A stretch of 64,000 bases of DNA from Shewanella sp. MBTL60-007 (GTDB taxonomy: Bacteria; Pseudomonadota; Gammaproteobacteria; Enterobacterales; Shewanellaceae): contig NZ_BPET01000016.1 in assembly GCF_019654915.1 (NCBI RefSeq), forward strand, positions 1-64,000, written 5' to 3'. Position 1 is the first letter of the stretch, and each line of letters begins with the position of its first letter. The translations under genes and the position numbers were made by a program. Below are positions 1 to 8,242 of this stretch, piece by piece. Under the pieces are notes generated by a model that ran no database searches, was not told the DNA's origin, and worked only from the letters and a program-made list of their open reading frames with translations.

Positions 1-83
1 CACCTAGCACCTAGCACCTAGCACCTAGCACCTAGCACCTAGCACCTAGCACCTAGCACCTAGCACCTAGCACCTAGCACCTA
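1..83. repeat. 7-bp tandem repeat (CACCTAG)n
   Basis: Eleven perfect copies of CACCTAG followed by CACCTA; the array is cut by the left window edge, so its real length is unknown. It reads as an uninterrupted microsatellite about 180 bp upstream of the antiporter start codon. A heptamer array of this purity can change length by slippage. No coding role is visible. Confidence 0.95.
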
Positions 84-261
84 TGTTAGTTCCTTAGCTG
101 CTTGCTGCATTCTTATCCATATGGATTATTTAACGATAATATTGATTTACTTTTCCTAGCCTTATCGTATTTTACTCAGGTTTAGCTATAGTTTTTACAC
201 TTGACCGTCTCTTTTAACAAACCAAGATTTCGATTGAAATGATTAGATAAGGATTAAAGGT

Positions 262-2097
262 ATGCTTGAGCAGATCACTGCGATGCTTGCTTTGCTAGGT
301 GTTTTATCATTGTTTTGTCAGTGGATAGGCTGGAAACTTCGACTTCCTGCAATTTTACCATTACTCCTGTGTGGTCTATTGCTCGGACCAGGGCTTGGCT
401 TCCTTAAGCCCGATGTGATTTTTGGTGATCTGCTGTTTCCGATTATTTCACTCGGTGTCGCGGTTATTCTATTTGAAGGAGCGTTAACCCTTAACTTCAA
501 AGAGATTAAAGAGCATGGTGTCATGGTAACTCGATTGGTGACATTAGGCACTGTGATTACCTGGGCCTGTATTGCTGTAGGTACCTTTTATCTACTCGAC
601 TTTGAATGGTCTATGGCGTTGCTATTTGGTGCGCTGGTGGTTGTGACGGGGCCAACGGTAATCGTGCCCATGCTTCGAAGTGTCAGGCCTAAAACTGAGC
701 TTGCCAGTATTTTGCGCTGGGAGGGCATTGTTATCGACCCTATTGGTGCGCTACTTGCGGTATTAGTATTTGAGTATATCGCGGTGGCTGCGGATCCTAC
801 TACCCATGTTTTGCATGCTCTGAGTGCCATGCTGGCTGTAGGTCTAGGTTTTGGTGTGATAAGTGGCTACTTAGTAGGCCTCGTTCTGCGCAACAACCTA
901 CTGCCCCATTATCTTCGTAACACCGCTGTACTGACCATAATGCTAGCCGTGTTTGTTGGCTCAAATCTATTACAGGAAGAGGCGGGTTTGCTCTCTGTGA
1001 CCGTGATGGGCATTTGGCTGGCGAATATGAAGGGCGTCGACATTGCCGATATTCTCGAATTTAAAGAAACCCTTACTGTGCTGCTGATCTCTGCACTGTT
1101 CATCTTGCTGGCAGCGCGCCTCAATGCCGACGCCTTGTTAAGTCTAGGCTGGGAAGGCTTAGCACTGTTAGCCGTGGTTATGCTGATCGCAAGGCCATTA
1201 AGTATCTGGTGCTGTGGTGTCGGAACCTCATTATCTAATGGCGATAAATGGTTTTTAAGCTGGGTCGCACCCCGAGGTATCGTCGCCGCAGCTGTGTCAT
1301 CCTTATTTGCCATAAAACTTGAAGCGCTTGGTATTAAAGGCGCCGAGCTTATCGTGCCTTTGGTATTTTTGATTATTATCGGTACCGTGGTGATCCAGAG
1401 CCTAACAGCAGGCAGTTGGGCTAAGGTGCTCGGCGTTACCGCAGACTCCTCCCAAGGTCTGCTAATTTTCGGGGCCTCGAAGTTTTCACGCGCACTGGCA
1501 AAAACACTGCAAAGCAAAGGTGTGACAGTGCTGCTGGCAGACAATAACTGGGACAATATTCGTCTCGCTCGTATGGATAATATCCCCGTGTATTTTGGTA
1601 ACCCAGCATCCGAACATGCTGAAAACCATATGGATATGGCGGGAATTGGCCGAGTCCTAGTGATGTCTCCGTACCGTCAACTTAATCCCTTAGTGAACTT
1701 CTATTTTCAAGATGTTTTTGGTGAAGAAAAGGTCTATGGCCTTAATAATGGCGATACGTCCAGCGCACGCCACCAACTTTCTGAGTCCTATATGAAGCGC
1801 TTGTGTCTATTTGGTGACGCGATCTCATACTCAAAGCTCGCCAGTTTAATGGCCAAAGGTGCCACGATAAAGAGCACCCGTCTGACAGAAAGCTTCAATT
1901 ACGGCATGTTTATGGAACAGTATTCTCAAGCAGCGATTCCGCTTATTTACCTGCAAGAGGGTAAGGTGAGGGTGATTAGGGGGCAAATGGAGAGTGAGTT
2001 ACCTGTAGGTGTTGAGCTGATCAGTTTAATTCCGGCCGATGCAATTAAATTGGGTGACAGCAGTGATACGGTAGCCGAAGCGCTAATTGACTCGTGA
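262..2097 (+). CDS. CPA1-type (NhaP-like) cation:proton antiporter with C-terminal TrkA-N-like domain
   Basis: This 611-residue inner-membrane protein should exchange Na+ or K+ for protons. About twelve hydrophobic segments fill residues 1-390. The IDPIGAL segment near residue 157 is the position of the family's ion-binding aspartate, and GPTVIVP lies just before it. From about residue 395 a soluble part begins with a nucleotide-binding-like stretch (GLLIFGASKFSRAL), as in TrkA-N/RCK domains of large NhaP antiporters, suggesting regulation by a nucleotide. The ATG follows a purine-rich AAGG stretch. The gene stands alone, with the heptamer repeat upstream. The ion preferred cannot be read from sequence. 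Confidence 0.85.
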   Translation: MLEQITAMLALLGVLSLFCQWIGWKLRLPAILPLLLCGLLLGPGLGFLKPDVIFGDLLFPIISLGVAVILFEGALTLNFKEIKEHGVMVTRLVTLGTVITWACIAVGTFYLLDFEWSMALLFGALVVVTGPTVIVPMLRSVRPKTELASILRWEGIVIDPIGALLAVLVFEYIAVAADPTTHVLHALSAMLAVGLGFGVISGYLVGLVLRNNLLPHYLRNTAVLTIMLAVFVGSNLLQEEAGLLSVTVMGIWLANMKGVDIADILEFKETLTVLLISALFILLAARLNADALLSLGWEGLALLAVVMLIARPLSIWCCGVGTSLSNGDKWFLSWVAPRGIVAAAVSSLFAIKLEALGIKGAELIVPLVFLIIIGTVVIQSLTAGSWAKVLGVTADSSQGLLIFGASKFSRALAKTLQSKGVTVLLADNNWDNIRLARMDNIPVYFGNPASEHAENHMDMAGIGRVLVMSPYRQLNPLVNFYFQDVFGEEKVYGLNNGDTSSARHQLSESYMKRLCLFGDAISYSKLASLMAKGATIKSTRLTESFNYGMFMEQYSQAAIPLIYLQEGKVRVIRGQMESELPVGVELISLIPADAIKLGDSSDTVAEALIDS

Positions 2098-2123
2098 GGT
2101 TGCTAGCAAAGTAGCGATATTTG

Positions 2124-2141
2124 ACCTCCATGGATGGAGGT
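2124..2141. other. Inverted repeat after the antiporter gene
   Basis: ACCTCCATGGATGGAGGT can form an 8-bp stem with a 2-base centre. It lies 27 bases past the antiporter stop codon. There is no T-tract, so it is either a weak terminator/RNA-stabilising hairpin or a protein-binding palindrome. Confidence 0.45.
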
Positions 2142-2322
2142 TATGTTAAATCAACATGGAGTTTTAGTGGCCGTAAAAGTGCATTAGCTTGCTATGAGCT
2201 AAACCGTATCTACAATTGATATAGAGCATAACATTATAGTTTCCAGTTGATTACAATGGTTGCCAAATTGTTTTGAATAATGTTGGCATCGAGCTACATA
2301 GTTGAATTCAAATGTAGGTACA

Positions 2323-3633
2323 ATGATTAAAGAAAAATCCGAAATCGAAAAGCTAATAGCAGAAAATGAACGTTTAAAAGATGAAAATAAACGTCTTAAT
2401 TTTATTTTGGATCATATTGGAGCCTGTGTATACACGAATGATACTGATGGGCGATATACCTATGCAAATCATCAGACATGCCAAGTTTTTGGTTACCCAG
2501 CAGAAGAGGTTATTGGAGAAACTGATGAAAAGTTCTTCGATCTTAAGGCCTGCGATGAGTTACGCCAAAATGATTTAATTGTCTTACAGACTGGTAAACG
2601 TATTGAAAGTGAAGAAAAATCAGTCATTGAAGGCTCTGAAGAAGAGCGCACCTACTGGTCTGTAAAATTACCAATATATGATGAAAATGGTGATATTACG
2701 GCCTTATGTGGGATCTCCTCTGACATTACTGAAAATGTTCAGATGAGAAAGGAAATGGAAGAGAAAGAAGAACTCCTTAGCCTTGTGCTAGAAAATATCC
2801 CTTCCTGCGTATATATGAAGGACGCACAAGGAAGGTATCAATATATCAATTCCAATGCTGCTTCATTGCTGGGGATAAACGCTGACGACATTGTCGGTAA
2901 AAGCGATAAAGAGATAACACTTTCATATATTTCAGATGAGACCATCCGGCTCGACTCCCAAGTGTTGCGAACTGGAGAAAAGATGATAAGCGAAGAGAGT
3001 GCCACCGGAGCCCATGGCGAAAAAGTTCATTTTTGGGTTGCTAGGGCACCCTTTAAAGTCAATAACAAAGTTTCTGGTTTAATTAACATCTTTACCGACA
3101 TCTCAGAGGTTGTATCTCTTAAGAATAAGTTTTTCGAACAAGCACGCACTGACCAATTAACGGGAGTGTTATCTCGTCGATTCTTACTCGACCTCGCACA
3201 AGCGCAGTTAAAACAGGTTCATCGAAGTGCGTTACAAATGGCTATTATGGTGATTGATATTGACTATTTTAAGGGAGTAAATGATACCTATGGTCACGTC
3301 TTTGGCGATCTTTTACTTCAAGCTTCCGCCAAATCGATGAGCCTAGTGTTACGAGAGAGTGATTTGCTGGGACGGATCGGCGGGGACGAATTTGTGATAG
3401 TCCTTAACGGTATTACTGAGGAGGGGATAGGGATTGTTGCAGAGCGATTGCAAGAAGTGATGTCCAAGACTTATCTTAAAGCCTCAGACGGAAAAAGCAT
3501 ACGCGTCTCGGTCAGTGTTGGTATTTCTCTGTCATCGCCTGATTGCACGCTAGACTCGATGATAGAAAAAGCTGACATTGCTCTGTATCAAGCAAAAACA
3601 AGCGGTCGCGGATGCTGGCGCTTAGCTAACTAA
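2323..3633 (+). CDS. PAS-PAS-GGDEF diguanylate cyclase
   Basis: Soluble sensor enzyme expected to make cyclic di-GMP from two GTP. An N-terminal coiled-coil heptad stretch (residues 1-25) leads into PAS domain 1 (about 28-140), PAS domain 2 (about 150-265) and a GGDEF domain (about 275-435). The signature GGDEF is intact at residues 353-357 and is preceded by RESD five residues earlier, the inhibitory I-site, so product feedback is likely. No transmembrane segment is visible, so the signal should be cytoplasmic (redox, ligand or light; cofactor not deducible). I chose ATG 2323, with TAGGT just upstream, over an in-frame TTG at 2302. The stop codon is the first three bases of a tandem repeat. 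Confidence 0.88.
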   Translation: MIKEKSEIEKLIAENERLKDENKRLNFILDHIGACVYTNDTDGRYTYANHQTCQVFGYPAEEVIGETDEKFFDLKACDELRQNDLIVLQTGKRIESEEKSVIEGSEEERTYWSVKLPIYDENGDITALCGISSDITENVQMRKEMEEKEELLSLVLENIPSCVYMKDAQGRYQYINSNAASLLGINADDIVGKSDKEITLSYISDETIRLDSQVLRTGEKMISEESATGAHGEKVHFWVARAPFKVNNKVSGLINIFTDISEVVSLKNKFFEQARTDQLTGVLSRRFLLDLAQAQLKQVHRSALQMAIMVIDIDYFKGVNDTYGHVFGDLLLQASAKSMSLVLRESDLLGRIGGDEFVIVLNGITEEGIGIVAERLQEVMSKTYLKASDGKSIRVSVSVGISLSSPDCTLDSMIEKADIALYQAKTSGRGCWRLAN

Positions 3634-3708
3634 GCACTAAATATAAGCACTAAATATAAGCACTAAATATAAGCACTAAATATAAGCACTAAATATAAGC
3701 ACTAAATG
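3631..3708. repeat. 13-bp tandem repeat, six copies
   Basis: The unit TAAGCACTAAATA occurs five times perfectly and a sixth time with a final G. The first unit contributes the TAA stop codon of the preceding cyclase gene, and every unit carries stop codons, so loss of the first stop would change the protein little. It probably arose by slippage. Confidence 0.93.
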
Positions 3709-4253
3709 ATGCGTTGAAGACAAGCATTGCACTGCTACATTCGTCCCAAGAATCGTGAGGCATGTTTGCCAAGTAGCAGGGGAAATATGGCGGTGAGCTC
3801 AAGTGTACCTTAGTAGGAGAGTTGCTCCTTTGATTTAGGCAGGGAAACTTCGAATCCCTGTTACTCCCACAGTTGACAGGCCTCCTTAGTTTATTAAGTC
3901 TGGTTGAAATTCAAAAGTCCTTATTTCGCCTTCCCAGCATCATTGCGCCACGAGTTGTGCTCCTAGCCATTACACAGCCCTTGGATGGTCGAAAAACCAA
4001 CGAACAGGTTCGTTTATTTGTAAAACCTAAATAAGTTTGTCCGAAATCACATTTATCGCCAGATCTCTCCCCTATACTGCGCGGCCTTTATTAGGTTCTG
4101 CTAGTTTTTCATTCACTCTTTGTGGGTAAACTCCCTATCTTATGTCGTTTGTGTAGTTGAGGTTGATATTTTCGGCGGCTGCGTGGTGTGACTTAGGTAT
4201 GAAAACAGAACCCTTAAAAGGTCATATAAGAACCGTCTAAGGAGATGTCCATA
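3709..4253 (+). other. Non-coding region upstream of the permease gene
   Basis: About 550 bases without a convincing gene. It holds a tRNA-like remnant (3814-3869), a short hairpin AACGAAC/GTTCGTT (3999-4014) and a possible -10 element TATACT at 4073-4078. If that promoter is real the permease mRNA has a leader of roughly 170 bases; I see no known riboswitch in it. Confidence 0.5.
3814..3869 (+). other. tRNA-like 3' remnant (possible old attachment site)
   Basis: A hairpin GGAG-AGTTG-CTCC is followed by CAGGG/CCCTG flanking a loop that contains TTCGAAT, the T-loop consensus of tRNA genes, and then TTACTCCCACA, which resembles a 3' acceptor strand. The T-loop has eleven instead of seven bases and no matching 5' acceptor strand or normal D-arm is visible, so it is not a functional tRNA. 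It may be a decayed tRNA or the 3' tRNA fragment left by an integrative element. Confidence 0.3.
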
Positions 4254-5546
4254 ATGGACTCTGTAATTAACAAAACTGAAAACACCTCGGCACAACTGAA
4301 GGTAAAATCAAGCTGGAGCAAGAGTGATACTCTGTGGGTATTAGGGCTCTATGGTACAGCCGTTGGGGCTGGTACACTTTTTCTGCCGATTAATGCAGCC
4401 CAAGGTGGCTTAATCCCCCTCATCACCATGGCACTGCTAGCACTGCCAATGACTTTCTTCGCTCACCGTGGATTAACACGCTTTGTGCTTTCGGGTTCAA
4501 ATCCTGAGGGTGGGATCACCGAAGTGGTAGAGGAGCATTTTGGCGTAGGTATGGGCAAGGTGATCACCTTACTTTATTTCTTCGCTATCTACCCAATTTT
4601 GCTGGTTTACAGTGTTGCACTAACCAATACTGTCGAAAGTTTTATGCAACATCAGCTAAGTATTACTCCGCCTAACCGTGCAACATTGGCTCTGATCTTG
4701 ATTATTGGCTTGATTGCAGTGGTTCGGTTAGGAGAACAGTTAATTATCAAGGCGATGAGTTTGCTGGTTTTCCCATTCGTTGCCGTCCTTTTGCTGCTGT
4801 CATTTTACCTAATCCCTTACTGGAACACGTCAATATTTAGCAATGTGATACCAGCTGAAGGTGGTGTCAGCACCATCTTAATGGCATTGTGGTTAATACT
4901 GCCGGTGATGGTTTTTTCGTTTAACCACTCTCCGGTTATTTCCTCTTTTGCAGTAGACCGTAGGAAACTTCACGGTGCAAAAGCCGAGAAGCAGTGTTCA
5001 CGGATCTTAGCTTTTAGCCATATTTTGATGGTTGTCACTGTGATGTTTTTCGTGTTCAGTTGTGTGTTCAGCCTTTCTCCTGCCAATTTAGCGGAGGCGA
5101 AAGCGCAAAATGTGTCGATATTAACCTATCTGGCCAACCATTTTGATACGCCTATCATCGCCTATGTGGCGCCAATTGTTGCGATAATCGCCATCACTAA
5201 GTCATTCTTTGGTCATTATATCGGTGCTAGTGAAGGTTTTAATGGTTTAATCATTAAGGCTGCACGTGGCAAGGGCAAAGAGGTTAACCCTGTCATTCTT
5301 AACCGCATTACCACAGTGTTTATGCTGCTAACTACTTGGGCGGTAGCCACAATCAATCCGAATATTTTGGGAATGATTGAGAGTCTTGGCGGTCCAATCA
5401 TCGCACTTTTGCTGTTTATCATGCCGATGTACGCCATCCTGAAAGTGCCTTCGATGAAGCAATACTCAGGCACCATAAGCAATGTTTTTGTGGTGATTAT
5501 CGGATTAGTCTCAATCTCTGCAATCTTCTATTCATTGGTGCAGTAA
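4254..5546 (+). CDS. HAAAP-family amino-acid permease (SdaC/serine-threonine type)
   Basis: A 430-residue inner-membrane transporter with about eleven hydrophobic segments, belonging to the hydroxy/aromatic amino-acid permease family. The N-terminal GLYGTAVGAGTLFLP segment (about residues 32-46) matches the conserved first helix of SdaC/TdcC-type serine and threonine:proton symporters, and the motif around FNHSPVISSF is typical of the same branch. The first ATG at 4245 directly abuts AAGGAG; the ATG at 4254 lies nine bases from it and is the better start. Monocistronic, followed by a strong hairpin. Serine is the likeliest substrate, but threonine or an aromatic amino acid cannot be excluded. 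Confidence 0.85.
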   Translation: MDSVINKTENTSAQLKVKSSWSKSDTLWVLGLYGTAVGAGTLFLPINAAQGGLIPLITMALLALPMTFFAHRGLTRFVLSGSNPEGGITEVVEEHFGVGMGKVITLLYFFAIYPILLVYSVALTNTVESFMQHQLSITPPNRATLALILIIGLIAVVRLGEQLIIKAMSLLVFPFVAVLLLLSFYLIPYWNTSIFSNVIPAEGGVSTILMALWLILPVMVFSFNHSPVISSFAVDRRKLHGAKAEKQCSRILAFSHILMVVTVMFFVFSCVFSLSPANLAEAKAQNVSILTYLANHFDTPIIAYVAPIVAIIAITKSFFGHYIGASEGFNGLIIKAARGKGKEVNPVILNRITTVFMLLTTWAVATINPNILGMIESLGGPIIALLLFIMPMYAILKVPSMKQYSGTISNVFVVIIGLVSISAIFYSLVQ

Positions 5547-5551
5547 AATGA

Positions 5552-5587
5552 GAAAGAGGGCAAGAACTATGGTTTTTGCTCTCTTTA
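5552..5587 (+). terminator. Hairpin terminator after the permease gene
   Basis: AAAGAGGGCAAGAAC pairs with GTTTTTGCTCTCTTT across a three-base loop, six bases after the stop. The T-rich descending arm fits an intrinsic terminator, though no clean T-tract follows. Confidence 0.6.
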
Positions 5588-5831
5588 TCGGCAATACGCT
5601 TTATTGAAAGTACACCTTTCGACAGTGCTCCTCATAAATAGTACTGTCCCTCAACCTCTCTGATACAGCCTCACCGGATTTTAACCTCTCTTTTGTTATT
5701 TATTCTTTATTCGCGCACTCTGTTGTCACTCTTTGGCTCATCGGCCACTCTGTTCGTTTTAAACTCAATTTTTATTAGCATCCTAGAGCTGAGCTTTATG
5801 TTCGGATTAATAATGGCAGGTTATTGATTTT

Positions 5832-6161
5832 TCACAGTATATTGGGCAGTTGCTTCATTTGTGGAGGCGTCACGATGTTGAGCCACTCCCAGTTTTGGTT
5901 TAGCACATGTCGGTAGAAAAACTGTAAACCATTACGCTCAAGCTTAACCTTGCCCCATGAGTGTGACGCTATCAGTTGAGTGACGTAGCGCTTCAAATCA
6001 TCGCTTGTGAGGTTGTCGCGGCAACAGTCAAAATAGGCAGCAATACGTCTAACAGCTCGGTTACCTGCATTGATGATGGCGGGTCGTTTGCCTTGCAGTG
6101 GTAAGTTGGTAAGATGTTGTTCATAAAGAGAATCAAAGCGTTGTTGTTTGAATGTGTTCAT
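5832..6161 (-). pseudogene. Truncated tyrosine recombinase, N-terminal SAM-like domain only
   Basis: The 109 residues match the N-terminal core-binding domain of a XerC/phage-integrase type recombinase of the kind carried with IS91-like elements, including a conserved EQHLTNL opening and an LERNGLQFFYRHVL helix. The reading frame stops at LPNIL, where an intact protein (about 290 residues) would enter the catalytic domain, so all catalytic residues (R-H-R-Y) are missing. It lies on the minus strand at the left edge of the cassette array. It is not the N-terminus of the integron integrase fragment further right. It should be inactive and marks past mobile-element activity. Confidence 0.7.
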
Positions 6162-6298
6162 GAGGATACTCCTAGATTTGCGACCAAGGCTCGCTGCCTC
6201 TAGATAGTATTCAGGATGAGGAAGGAAAGAGGCTTGTTACCGCTTTTGCCGCACAGCGACTTCGTTCAAGAAACTGTTTAAAAGTAATCGAGCACTAA

Positions 6299-6613
6299 AT
6301 GAATAAATGGAAAATATCATTTTTTGTAACCCTCTCACTATTGCTAGCGAGCAATCTATTCTGGTTCTACGCTGCAATAGATTCAGGAGTCACTTACACA
6401 TATCAGCAAGTGAGCCTTGAAGACCTCGGCGATGCTCATAAGTTCTTAGGTGAGCTAGTGGTCAAAGGTGGCCAAGAGTACTCACAAAAAGATATATTGC
6501 ACTTTATTAGGCAGTCGTACCCCGATGCCTTTATCGTAGAAGAAGGCAATCAAATTAGGGTCAACAAAGTTACTTTCATGTTTGAAAACGGAAAATTGAG
6601 CAAGGTGTACTAG
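6299..6613 (+). CDS. Small membrane-anchored cassette protein, Imm58-like
   Basis: 104 residues: one N-terminal hydrophobic helix (about residues 6-27, after MNKWK) followed by a polar, probably periplasmic domain. The opening NKWKISFF...LLLASNLFWFYAAIDSGVTYTY resembles the Imm58 immunity-protein family as I remember it; no toxin gene is next to it. It is the leftmost ORF of the cassette array and is followed within 12 bases by an attC-like site, as expected for an integron cassette. No strong ribosome binding site precedes the ATG. Without a database search the family call is tentative. Confidence 0.55.
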   Translation: MNKWKISFFVTLSLLLASNLFWFYAAIDSGVTYTYQQVSLEDLGDAHKFLGELVVKGGQEYSQKDILHFIRQSYPDAFIVEEGNQIRVNKVTFMFENGKLSKVY

Positions 6614-6623
6614 TATGGCCACT

Positions 6624-6694
6624 TTTAACAAAGCTAAGCAACATCGTCCGGCGGCTTCGCGGCTACATTTCGGCCGTTGCTAACGGCGTTAAGA
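6624..6694 (+). repeat. attC-like recombination site 1
   Basis: About 71 bases run from TTTAACA (inverse core) to GCGTTAAGA (core), with internal arms AGCAAC (6637) and GTTGCT (6676). The core ends in A instead of the consensus pyrimidine, so this is the weaker of the full-length sites. It follows the stop codon of the first cassette gene. Confidence 0.55.
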
Positions 6695-6814
6695 GGGATT
6701 CGCAACACGTGGCATTTTATTATGCGTTGGTTCTGGTGTTTAGGGGGTATGCGTATTCGTCATTTTGGATTAAATTGTACGTTCAGATTTAGTGTTTCAA
6801 TATATAGGTAAAAA

Positions 6815-7525
6815 ATGAAACTAGATGCGGTGTTGTGGGACTATGATGGAACTCTTGTAAACTCAGTTCCCAAGAATATTGATATTACAAAAGCTATCTT
6901 ATCCATTGTTGCACCACATTTAACTGGAGAGTTTTTGCCTAAGTATTTACGCGATGAAGAGTCGTACCATGAAGCAAACCATAGTGCTAAAAACTGGCAG
7001 GAGCTTTACGTTGACTACTATGGGTTAACACATGAGGAAATGCTGATTGCTGGGGGGATGTGGGCGGAACATCAAGAGCAGAATACAACTGAAGTAATGC
7101 TGTTTGAAGGGATCAAAGACGTAGTCACTAAGTTTTCTTATCTTCCTCACGGTATTTGCTCGCAGAACTCGCAAAACAATATTCGCCGTTTATTGGAGAG
7201 TAATGCGGTAGCCGCACCATTTAAGGCTATTGTAGGGTATGACGATGTTTCTAATGGCAATCAAAAGCCTGATGCACTTGGTGGTATTAAGTGTATTGAT
7301 TCAATTTTCGGTCATACGAACAGCAAGTGTTTAATGTATATCGGAGACCATGAAGCAGACGTGAAATTTGCACGTAATCTACAAACTGCCCTTGGTGGTG
7401 AAGCTCAGGTAATTGCAGTGTCTGCAGCTTACAGTCGCTCGGCACCAGAGTCTTGGGAGTGTAAGCCGGACTATACAGCACACACCGTCAATGACCTTTT
7501 TGACATCATAGGAAAATACGCATAA
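6815..7525 (+). CDS. HAD-superfamily hydrolase (phosphoglycolate phosphatase-like)
   Basis: 236-residue cytoplasmic phosphatase-type protein. HAD motif I is DYDGT with nucleophile Asp9 and acid/base Asp11; motif II is the serine in GICSQNS (about residue 114); motif III is the lysine in NQKPD (about 150); motif IV is GDHEAD (about 173-178). An alpha-helical cap lies between motifs I and II, as in the Gph/PGP subfamily. The substrate is unknown. It sits alone in its cassette between attC-like sites 1 and 2, 120 bases after the first core site; it has only a weak ribosome binding site (TAGGT). All catalytic positions are intact, so it should be active. Confidence 0.82.
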   Translation: MKLDAVLWDYDGTLVNSVPKNIDITKAILSIVAPHLTGEFLPKYLRDEESYHEANHSAKNWQELYVDYYGLTHEEMLIAGGMWAEHQEQNTTEVMLFEGIKDVVTKFSYLPHGICSQNSQNNIRRLLESNAVAAPFKAIVGYDDVSNGNQKPDALGGIKCIDSIFGHTNSKCLMYIGDHEADVKFARNLQTALGGEAQVIAVSAAYSRSAPESWECKPDYTAHTVNDLFDIIGKYA

Positions 7526-7619
7526 CAAGGCTTTAAAGTCGGACTCGTAACAGCTGCTTGGTTCTACTTCGTTTCACATTTTAGCAAGCTATTTATAACC
7601 GCTTAAAACGGCGTTATGT
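7520..7619 (+). repeat. attC site 2
   Basis: About 100 bases from GCATAAC to GCGTTATGT, overlapping the 3' end of the HAD gene. The inner arms AGCTGCTTG and TAGCAAGCT are imperfectly complementary. The GTTATGT core is the form also found in Vibrio cassette repeats. The next gene starts only 15 bases after it. Confidence 0.78.
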
Positions 7620-7633
7620 GAATGGAGGTCAAA

Positions 7634-8143
7634 ATGTCTTCTGTACCAAGAAATAAGGATGAATTGGAGTTAGCAATAAACTCAATTTTCCCAAAATTGA
7701 TGGCTGATTACCGTTTAATTCCAGAGTGTAAAGCTTGTAAACCTGGCGTAGAAGGGAATGTAAAAGGTACAGTCATTAGTGTAAGTGATACAGTGGCTTA
7801 CTTGATTGGTTGGGGGAAACTCGTTCTTAAGTGGCATCACCTAAGATCTCAAAATCAACATGTAGATTTCCCGGAAACTGGCTATAAATGGAACCAATTA
7901 GGCTCACTCGCCGAAAGCTTCCACGAAGAGTATCGTGACTGGAAATACGATGATTTACTCATTGAACTTGAGTCTACGGTTAACGAGATACTTCTACTTA
8001 TTTCAAGCTTAAGTGACCATGAGTTGTATGGTGTCGAGTGGTATGAACAATGGACTTTGGGGCGCATGATTCAGTTTAATACGTCATCCCCTATGAAAAA
8101 TATGCGCACAAAAGTTCGGCGCTTCAATCGAGAGCTCACATAA
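7634..8143 (+). CDS. ClbS/DfsB-like four-helix bundle protein (DUF1706)
   Basis: 169 residues from ATG 7634, chosen over ATG 7622 because GGAGG lies 5 bases upstream of it. The pattern of an N-terminal KDELELAI helix, a VSDTVAYLIGWGKLVLKW helix, and a C-terminal RWEQWTLGRM-type helix matches the DfsB/ClbS family. Characterised ClbS hydrolyses the cyclopropane warhead of the genotoxin colibactin and protects the producer; most homologues have no known substrate. There is no colibactin-like cluster here, so a protective role against some reactive compound is only an inference. The gene fills a complete cassette flanked by attC sites 2 and 3. Confidence 0.72.
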   Translation: MSSVPRNKDELELAINSIFPKLMADYRLIPECKACKPGVEGNVKGTVISVSDTVAYLIGWGKLVLKWHHLRSQNQHVDFPETGYKWNQLGSLAESFHEEYRDWKYDDLLIELESTVNEILLLISSLSDHELYGVEWYEQWTLGRMIQFNTSSPMKNMRTKVRRFNRELT

Positions 8144-8242
8144 TAAGTTAATTAAGTGCGGGACTGCCAAAACTTGGCTCAGTTCCCGCTTCGCTACCAT
8201 AGTTTAGCCAAGCATTATTAGCCACTTTTTGGGGCGTTAGGT
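8138..8242 (+). repeat. attC site 3
   Basis: About 105 bases from ACATAAT to GGGGCGTTAGGT, with perfectly complementary inner arms CTTGGCT (8173) and AGCCAAG (8216). The core GTTAGGT fits the GTTRRRY consensus. The recombination point in this core (8236/8237) is one base from the left end of the duplicated unit. Confidence 0.8.

Noticed and set aside
1..83. CRISPR array
   Set aside because: Units of 7 bp without spacers; a simple microsatellite.
909..1556. 215-codon antisense frame inside the antiporter gene
   Set aside because: Ser/Thr-rich antisense shadow of a clear membrane-protein gene; no start signals.
3999..4014. Terminator at the AACGAAC/GTTCGTT hairpin
   Set aside because: Seven weak base pairs, no T-tract and no gene ending just before it.
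5832..6161. N-terminal part of the same integron integrase as 8579-9019
   Set aside because: Its sequence resembles an IS91-associated XerC-like recombinase, not IntI, and it would sit at the wrong side of the other fragment; I treat them as two separate remnants.
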